From: an uncultured Anaerolineae bacterium
GTDB taxonomy: Bacteria > Chloroflexota > Anaerolineae > Anaerolineales > Villigracilaceae
Reading direction: 5' to 3'
DNA length: 64,000 bases
Assembly: GCA_903908605.1 (NCBI GenBank)
Contig: CAIVSQ010000507.1
Location: forward strand, 1 to 64,000
Made by a program: the position numbers and the translations under genes. Below are positions 58,175 through 64,000 of this stretch, piece after piece; the stretch's first letter is position 1, and every line of letters begins with the position of its first letter. The notes under the pieces were generated by a model. The model made no database searches. It was not told the origin of the DNA and saw only the letters and a list, made by a program, of their open reading frames with translations.

Positions 58175-59003
58175 AATCGTCGCCATCATCCAGGGCCGCA
58201 TGGGTTCCTCGCGCCTGCCCGGCAAGGTTCTGTTGGATATCGCCGGAAAACCAATGCTACAACATGTCATCGAGCGTGCCATGCTGGCTCACAGCCTGGG
58301 CAAAGTGGTGGTCGCCACCAGCAGCGCGGAGGCAGATGACCCAATCGCCGATTTTTGCGCGGCCAGGGATGTGGAGTGTGCTCGTGGTTCACTTCATGAT
58401 GTTCTGGACCGCTATTATCAGGCTGCCCTGAACCAACAAGCAGATGTGGTTGTGCGAATCACGGCTGATTGCCCGCTAATTGATCCAGAACTGGTCGATC
58501 AGGTGGTTCGCACAGTAGTGCATTCCGGCAAAGCTGTGGATTTCGCCGCCAACCGCCTGCCACCGCCCTTCGGTCGCACCTTCCCGATTGGGCTGGACGT
58601 GGAAGTGTGCACATTCGCTGCCCTGCAACGCGCCTGGCAGGAATCGAAGGAAACCTTCCATCGTGAACATGTCATGCCCTACCTTTACGAGGGGGTCAGT
58701 CTTACAACGGTAAACGCTCAGCTCGCGCAAGGAATTTCACCGCGCGGGTTTTCGATCGCCTTGCTAAACCATGTTCCCGACCACGGTACGCTGCGCTGGA
58801 CGGTGGATACCCCCGAAGATTTGCATTTCGTGCGCGAAGTATTTACACGTTTATATGCCAGTGGAAAGAGCAACTTCACATGGTACGATGTGCTTGAGAT
58901 CATTCAGAGCGAGCCTGAGCTGGCCGCCATCAACGCAGAAATCCGCCATAAAACCATGACCGAAGTGGATGAAAGAAACGCGCGAAACGAAGGCAAGGTT
59001 TGA
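58137..59003 (+). CDS. SpsF-like cytidylyltransferase-family protein
   Basis: EIVAIIQGRMGSSRLPGKVLLDIAGKPMLQHVIERAM; ARGSLHDVLDRYYQAALNQQADVVVRITADCPLIDPELVDQVV; start 58137 or 58161. Confidence 0.88.
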   Translation: MKKLKQEAMHMPEIVAIIQGRMGSSRLPGKVLLDIAGKPMLQHVIERAMLAHSLGKVVVATSSAEADDPIADFCAARDVECARGSLHDVLDRYYQAALNQQADVVVRITADCPLIDPELVDQVVRTVVHSGKAVDFAANRLPPPFGRTFPIGLDVEVCTFAALQRAWQESKETFHREHVMPYLYEGVSLTTVNAQLAQGISPRGFSIALLNHVPDHGTLRWTVDTPEDLHFVREVFTRLYASGKSNFTWYDVLEIIQSEPELAAINAEIRHKTMTEVDERNARNEGKV

Positions 59004-59004
59004 T

Positions 59005-59913
59005 ATGGGCGCATACTTGACCATCTTCTCGGCTCCCAAGCCATTTACCGACCCACACATTGCCACCATTCAGCGCAACGCGATCACTTCATGGACAAAG
59101 CTACCAGACGTGAATGTGATTTTATTGGGAGACGAAGCCGGGCTAGCGGAAATCTCGCAGGAGCTGGGCCTGAAGCACATCCCAGGCATCCCGCGCAGTC
59201 CAAGCGGCGCACCGCTGATGGATGCCATGTTCCGGCTGGCACGTGAAAACAGCCAGACACCGCTCTACTGCATAGTGAACGCCGACATCTTGTTGTTTGC
59301 CGACCTGGTGGAGACCGCGCGAAGCGTGGCCGCAAAACGCGAAAAATTTGTGCTGCTTGGCCAACGCTGGGATATGGACCTGACCAGGAATCTGGATTTC
59401 TCTGGCGATTGGTCGAGTAACCTGCTCACTGAGCTAAAACAGACCGGTCAGTTGCACCGTCCGGCTGGTTCGGATTACTTTTTATTTCCAGCAGCCTGCT
59501 ACCAGGCATTGCCAGCTTTTGTAATCGGCCGGGCAGGCTGGGACAACTGGATGATTTTTCACGCCCGTAAAATGGGCTTCGCAGTCATCGACGCCACACA
59601 CGACATCGTGATCATTCACCAAAACCACAATTATGCCCACCTGCCCGGTGGACAGCCACATTACAATCACCCTGAAACGAACGAAAACATCCGGCTGGCA
59701 GGCGGGCGTGCCATGACCCGTTTTACCCTGTTGGATACAAATTACCAACTATCAGCTGGGCAGATTTTGCCCCAAAAACTGGATTCAAACCGCCTCTGGC
59801 GCAGGCTGGAAGCGTGGCCGCTGCTGGCTTTGGGCTCCACCAGGATGTCAAATGCCATCTGGCGCTTACACAAGTGGCTGCGACGCGCCGAATCAGCCAA
59901 CTCAAAAGGATAA
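59005..59913 (+). CDS. Glycosyltransferase-like protein of uncharacterised family
   Basis: ATG 59005; YLTIFSAPKPFTDPHIATIQRNAITSWTKLPDVNVILLGDEAGLAEI...PLYCIVNADILLFADLV (DxD-like NAD). Confidence 0.65.
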   Translation: MGAYLTIFSAPKPFTDPHIATIQRNAITSWTKLPDVNVILLGDEAGLAEISQELGLKHIPGIPRSPSGAPLMDAMFRLARENSQTPLYCIVNADILLFADLVETARSVAAKREKFVLLGQRWDMDLTRNLDFSGDWSSNLLTELKQTGQLHRPAGSDYFLFPAACYQALPAFVIGRAGWDNWMIFHARKMGFAVIDATHDIVIIHQNHNYAHLPGGQPHYNHPETNENIRLAGGRAMTRFTLLDTNYQLSAGQILPQKLDSNRLWRRLEAWPLLALGSTRMSNAIWRLHKWLRRAESANSKG

Positions 59914-59923
59914 CAGGACGTAA

Positions 59924-60871
59924 ATGCGTAAAGGTCAAAACCCCGCCAAATTTGTCAACCAGGTCGCCAAGCCAGAAAGAATTACGGTGGCGCTGCTCAA
60001 CTATATTCCCTTCATCAGTGGTTTTTACAGCGAAGCGCTGGAAGTATTGAAGGTCAGCATGGAATCGATGCGCAATGAGCCCGGGCTGCCCTTTGACCTG
60101 TTGGTTTTTGACAACGGCTCCTGCGCCGAGGTGCGCGACTTCCTGGTGACTGAAAAAGAAGCCGGTCGCATCCAGTACCTGCTATTGTCTGAAAAAAATC
60201 TAGGCAAAGGCGGCGCATGGAATATCATGCTGGCAGGAGCGCCGGGCGAAATCATTGCCTATACAGATAGCGATGTGCTTTTTTATCCACAATGGCTTTC
60301 GCGCTCCGTAGAATTGCTTGAAAAATTCCCGAACGTGGGCATGGTCACCGGGCGGCCTTTCCGCACGAATCCAGATTATCACAGCTCCACGCGCGCCTGG
60401 GCTGCGGCAAACGCCGAAATTGTGACCGGAGGCTTTATTCCTTGGGAAATTTTCTGGGAGTTCAACCGCTCGTTGGGCCAGGATGAAGCCGAAAACCGCA
60501 AGATATTTAGCGAAACACAGGATTGGAAGATCTCCTACCAGGGATTGACCGCCATGGCAGGTGCATCACACTGGCAGTTCACAGCCTATAAATCCGTGCT
60601 GGCCCAATTTTTACCCTTCGATATGGACAAACCCATGGGCCAGGTAAAACAACTTGACCTGCGCATGAATGAACGCGGCTTTCTACGCCTGATGCTACCC
60701 GACCCATTGACCATGAATCTCTCAAACACCACGGATTATGTGCGCGGGAAGGTCGGCGTACAAAACAAGATAACAAAGCGTTCATTCCTGCAACGCATCG
60801 TTAATGTCCCCCCGGTTAAAAAATTACTACTCGCAGTGTATGACCAGATTTTTAAATGGTACTATTCGTAA
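59924..60871 (+). CDS. Family 2 (GT-A) glycosyltransferase
   Basis: LPFDLLVFDNGSCAEVRDFL; NLGKGGAWNIMLAGAPGEIIAYTDSDVLFYPQWL. Confidence 0.88.
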   Translation: MRKGQNPAKFVNQVAKPERITVALLNYIPFISGFYSEALEVLKVSMESMRNEPGLPFDLLVFDNGSCAEVRDFLVTEKEAGRIQYLLLSEKNLGKGGAWNIMLAGAPGEIIAYTDSDVLFYPQWLSRSVELLEKFPNVGMVTGRPFRTNPDYHSSTRAWAAANAEIVTGGFIPWEIFWEFNRSLGQDEAENRKIFSETQDWKISYQGLTAMAGASHWQFTAYKSVLAQFLPFDMDKPMGQVKQLDLRMNERGFLRLMLPDPLTMNLSNTTDYVRGKVGVQNKITKRSFLQRIVNVPPVKKLLLAVYDQIFKWYYS

Positions 60872-62030
60872 GCCGCTGGTAAAACTCAAGCGCACGCTGC
60901 ATACCGCGCGCATAATCTGCCCGCTCTGTGATGATCGCCGTGTTTAATTGCGCGGCTTGCTCCCGCAGGGCGGGTTCGTTTAAACCACGCAGGATAGCCG
61001 CTGCCAGGGCGGCAGGATCGGTGGCATCCACCAACAGACCGTTACGCCCGGGGATAATCCACTCGCGGATGGAATCCAGATCACCAGCAACCGGAAAACA
61101 GCCACAGGCCAGTGCTTCGAGCAGGCTGTTCGGGGTACCATCATGAGTCGTGGGAGAAACCACAACCTGCGCCGAGCGAAAGAGGTCAGCCAGCTCAGCC
61201 TGGGAACGTTGCGGCAGCAACTCAACGGCGTGACCAATGCCCAGTTTTTCGACCCAATCAAGCACCTGGGCCTCACCCATCATACCGGTACAAGCAAAAC
61301 GGGCATCCGGTCTTTCCTTGAGAACAAGTGGAATAGCCTGGAAAAAGGCCTCATTGCAGACATAGGCCCGAAATCCACGCGGGTTGACCACCAGCGACCC
61401 AGCCGCAGGGCTGCCAGCCGGTGAAAATAGGTCAGCGCGGATGCCGCCACTACCGGGGATAACCAGGGTGGGCTTGCGCGTTGAAAAACCCCATTGTTTG
61501 CCCAGGCGAATATCCCGCAAGCAATCAGCATGCAGTCCATCGGCCACATTTAGGGTCCATTCGGTATAGTGACACATAAGCGGAGTGGAGGGCGCATGCA
61601 GGGTGAAATCATTTCCCCAGACTGACACCAACAAAGGCGCCAAACCGGCTGCTTCCGCCGCCAGCATACCCTCATAGGGAATGCGCATCGCATGCACCAG
61701 GTCCGGCTGAAAACGCTGAATCATCCCGCGCAAACGGGCAGCCGAGCCAGGAATGGTCAGCGGCCCAAGCCATTGGCGAATGACGGTACGCAGGCGCAAC
61801 GTGGAGGCTCCCCAGAGAGCACCTTTTCGACGCGCAGGCTGGTTAGGCGCCTGCCCCGCTGATTTGACAGAGGAGAAGGCCACCGGTAGAAACTCATAGG
61901 CGCTCAAAGCAAGGTCTGGCTGGCAAGCAAAAGTGGAGGCAAGGAATACCTCGTCCCCACGTTCAGCAAAATAGCGCATCCAGTTCAGCGCGGTTGGAGA
62001 GCGGCCATCGGCCACAAAGAGCAGTTTCAT
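60852..62030 (-). CDS. Family 4 (GT-B) glycosyltransferase
   Basis: 392 aa; LPQRSQAELADLFRSAQVVVSPTTHDGTPNSLLEALACGCFPVAGDLDSIREWIIPGRNGLLVDATDP. Confidence 0.93.
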   Translation of the reverse strand: MKLLFVADGRSPTALNWMRYFAERGDEVFLASTFACQPDLALSAYEFLPVAFSSVKSAGQAPNQPARRKGALWGASTLRLRTVIRQWLGPLTIPGSAARLRGMIQRFQPDLVHAMRIPYEGMLAAEAAGLAPLLVSVWGNDFTLHAPSTPLMCHYTEWTLNVADGLHADCLRDIRLGKQWGFSTRKPTLVIPGSGGIRADLFSPAGSPAAGSLVVNPRGFRAYVCNEAFFQAIPLVLKERPDARFACTGMMGEAQVLDWVEKLGIGHAVELLPQRSQAELADLFRSAQVVVSPTTHDGTPNSLLEALACGCFPVAGDLDSIREWIIPGRNGLLVDATDPAALAAAILRGLNEPALREQAAQLNTAIITERADYARGMQRALEFYQRLTNSTI

Positions 62031-62047
62031 CCGTTAAACCACCATGT

Positions 62048-62614
62048 TTATTGTTTTGTAAACCACATTCGGCCCAGGAAGTTTTCGCCCTTAATAAACT
62101 GGTGAAAGACTGCAACCAGGACGTGTTGGGCAACCAACAGCAGTAAGATCAAAGAAAGCGAGCCATGCCAGGCACGCGCCGGATATATATCAAAAGTTAC
62201 CGGGAGCGGTGCACCCGAAACAATGGTGGTAAGTAAATTCGCGGGTAAAGCGATTGCAATGCCAAGCAATGCCATCAAGGCCGTGAAGAGGTAAAGCAGC
62301 GGATGGACGTAAACATTTAGCTGATCAAGCATGGCGGGTTTTTTGGCAAACAGGGTGGATGCCTGGGCCGCGCGCCGAGCCGGTTTAAAAACCAGGGCAC
62401 GCAGAATAAAACGGGCGATCACAATCATGAAAATTGCGATGCCAAGAAACATGTGCACAGCCAATGGCACCAGTTTGCCACCCGCGTTGGATGTCCTGGT
62501 CAGGCTGGTCAGCCCAATCGCAAAGGTAATAAAAACAAGGAGAGCCATCAACCAGTGCAGGATAACCCAAAGTGGGCGAAATCGTTTTTTTGCAGACATG
62601 CGCTTTTCACTCAT
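62048..62614 (-). CDS. Cytochrome b561-like membrane protein
   Basis: 188 aa; PLWVILHWLMALLVFITFAIGL; VHMFLGIAIFMIVIARFI; His residues in TM helices; four predicted TM. Confidence 0.82.
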   Translation of the reverse strand: MSEKRMSAKKRFRPLWVILHWLMALLVFITFAIGLTSLTRTSNAGGKLVPLAVHMFLGIAIFMIVIARFILRALVFKPARRAAQASTLFAKKPAMLDQLNVYVHPLLYLFTALMALLGIAIALPANLLTTIVSGAPLPVTFDIYPARAWHGSLSLILLLLVAQHVLVAVFHQFIKGENFLGRMWFTKQ

Positions 62615-63022
62615 CTAATTTGGATAACGAAGATCAAGTATAGTCGAGAGATGAATGAAAGACAAGCTAACCTTTTATCGAATCGAGAGGGGGGGGTATT
62701 GCTTTTTTTATTTTCTAAAATCCAGCAGCGAAACTGCGGGCGGGTAAAGATTGTGCCAACTTTTCAAAGTGGGGTAGACTTAATATAACAGAACCCCAAA
62801 ATCGGAAACTCAAAGGAAACTGGAAGACTGTCCCTTTGATACAGTCTCGAAAACCCGTTTTGTGCTTAACAATAAAATTACCTGAATGACCGACCACTAC
62901 AAATGGAGTGGATTTTCCAGATCTCCAATAATAAAGGTAAAATGATGCATATCCGGCAGGCCACTGGCAAATATCAACGCCAGCGACCGGGCATGTGATT
63001 AATAAACTTACAGGAGTATTCA

Positions 63023-63817
63023 ATGAAAAATTCAGCTTTATTTTCTTCCAAGAGACCGATCATCGGCATGATTCACTTGCTGCCACTGCCTGAAGCACCT
63101 TTATACCAAGGCAACTTGGATGCCATCTACGAACGCGCCATGCGCGAAGCCGCCGCGCTGCAATCTGCAGGCGTTGACGCACTGATCGTGGAAAACCTGG
63201 GGGATGAGCCCTATCTGCCCGCCGAACTGACCCCTGCACAGCTGGCACTGATGGCTGCCATCACGCGCGATGTGATCCGGGCGGTCAGCATCCCGGTCGG
63301 GGTAAACTGCCAGTTCAACGCCTGGCAATCCGAGATTGCGGTGGCTCATGCCAGCCGAGCCGCCTTTATTCGTGTGGAAGTGTTTGTGGATACGGTGTTA
63401 ATGGCCCAGGGCCTGGTGCACCCGTGCTCGGCACAGATCCGACGATACCAACAAACCCTGGGAGCGCAGAACGTGGCACTTTGGGCGGATATCCAAACCA
63501 AGTACACACGCAACATCCTACCGCAAACGATTGAGCAATCCGCGCTGGACGCCCAGGCAGCCGGCGCAGATGTGCTCATCGTAACAGGAGCGGCTACCGG
63601 AAAAGCGACCCCGTTGGACGTGGTCGCCCAGGTCAAACAGGTCGCCAGCATACCGGTGGTGGTTGGCAGCGGCACAAATGCAGCCAACGTAACCCAGGTG
63701 CTGTCTGTGGCAGATGGCGCCATTGTGGGCTCTTCGTTGAAGGAAGGCGGACGCGCTGAGAATGAAGTCTCTTCGCAAGCAGCAAAGGCATTCATGGCTG
63801 CCGCGCGCCAGGCCTGA
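63023..63817 (+). CDS. BtpA/SgcQ-family TIM-barrel protein
   Basis: RPIIGMIHLLPLPEAPLYQGNLDAIYERAMREAAALQSAGVDALIVENLGDEPY; PVVVGSGTNAANV; VGSSLKEGG. Confidence 0.93.
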   Translation: MKNSALFSSKRPIIGMIHLLPLPEAPLYQGNLDAIYERAMREAAALQSAGVDALIVENLGDEPYLPAELTPAQLALMAAITRDVIRAVSIPVGVNCQFNAWQSEIAVAHASRAAFIRVEVFVDTVLMAQGLVHPCSAQIRRYQQTLGAQNVALWADIQTKYTRNILPQTIEQSALDAQAAGADVLIVTGAATGKATPLDVVAQVKQVASIPVVVGSGTNAANVTQVLSVADGAIVGSSLKEGGRAENEVSSQAAKAFMAAARQA

Positions 63818-64000
63818 CCTTGCTATTTTTTACTTGCTGGGATTGGCAATATTCGAATTAGCCTAACCATGCAAAACCTGCTCGGTGATGGACTTGGCTG
63901 TGAAGGAATCTATTTCGGAAAAGAGCTATTTATCAGGTCTTGAAGAAGCGATCACATCCCCCTAACTGATGAGATAGTTCGTACAAACGAAAATCTTAAC

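Noticed and set aside
60283-60291. Single TTATCCACA in the GT2 gene
   Set aside because: Isolated, explained by the coding sequence FYPQW; not part of the 55.8 kb cluster.
62690-62720. G8 run followed by T/A-rich tract as a phase-variable switch
   Set aside because: Lies in an intergenic region about 75 bp outside the cytochrome b561 start; no evidence of slippage or promoter effect.

Overview
This 64 kb window looks like a bacterial chromosomal segment, probably Chloroflexota/Anaerolineae-like (inferred from gene content only). It is densely coding, with about 57 CDS supported. I recognised no rRNA, tRNA, CRISPR array, transposase, integrase or phage module. From left to right it contains: (1) a cell-envelope block (Amidase_3, membrane-anchored L,D-transpeptidase, LURP-one protein); (2) a REC-GAF regulator next to a hybrid kinase whose receiver lacks the phospho-acceptor Asp; (3) a GH13 glucosidase followed by an orphan Zn-ribbon, DNA-methyltransferase-like protein with altered SAM and DPPY motifs; (4) a class A PBP, a NarL/NarX-type two-component pair and a dockerin-type secreted protein; (5) dnaE with a long disordered insert; (6) a DNA-repair-rich stretch with PolX, a YcaQ/AlkX-like glycosylase, HerA, an unknown HAS-barrel-like protein and NurA; (7) housekeeping and transport genes including era and ogt; (8) a surface-polysaccharide cluster at about 45.8-62 kb with an ABC exporter, a KpsC/KpsS-like GT, methyltransferases, PseB-like, RmlD-like, NeuB-like and SpsF-like genes, and GTs. 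The most unexpected non-coding-type signal is a same-strand array of DnaA-box-like 9-mers (2x TTATCCACA, TTATACACA, TTATCAACA; the last three exactly 21 bp apart). It lies in the 3' end of the RmlD-like gene (55797-55903) and is followed by an A/T-rich intergenic spacer, with no dnaA in the window. The methyltransferase-like orphan, the three-gene HerA/X/NurA cassette and the incomplete nonulosonate pathway are the other leads. All assignments come from reading the sequence and motifs; no database search was run.
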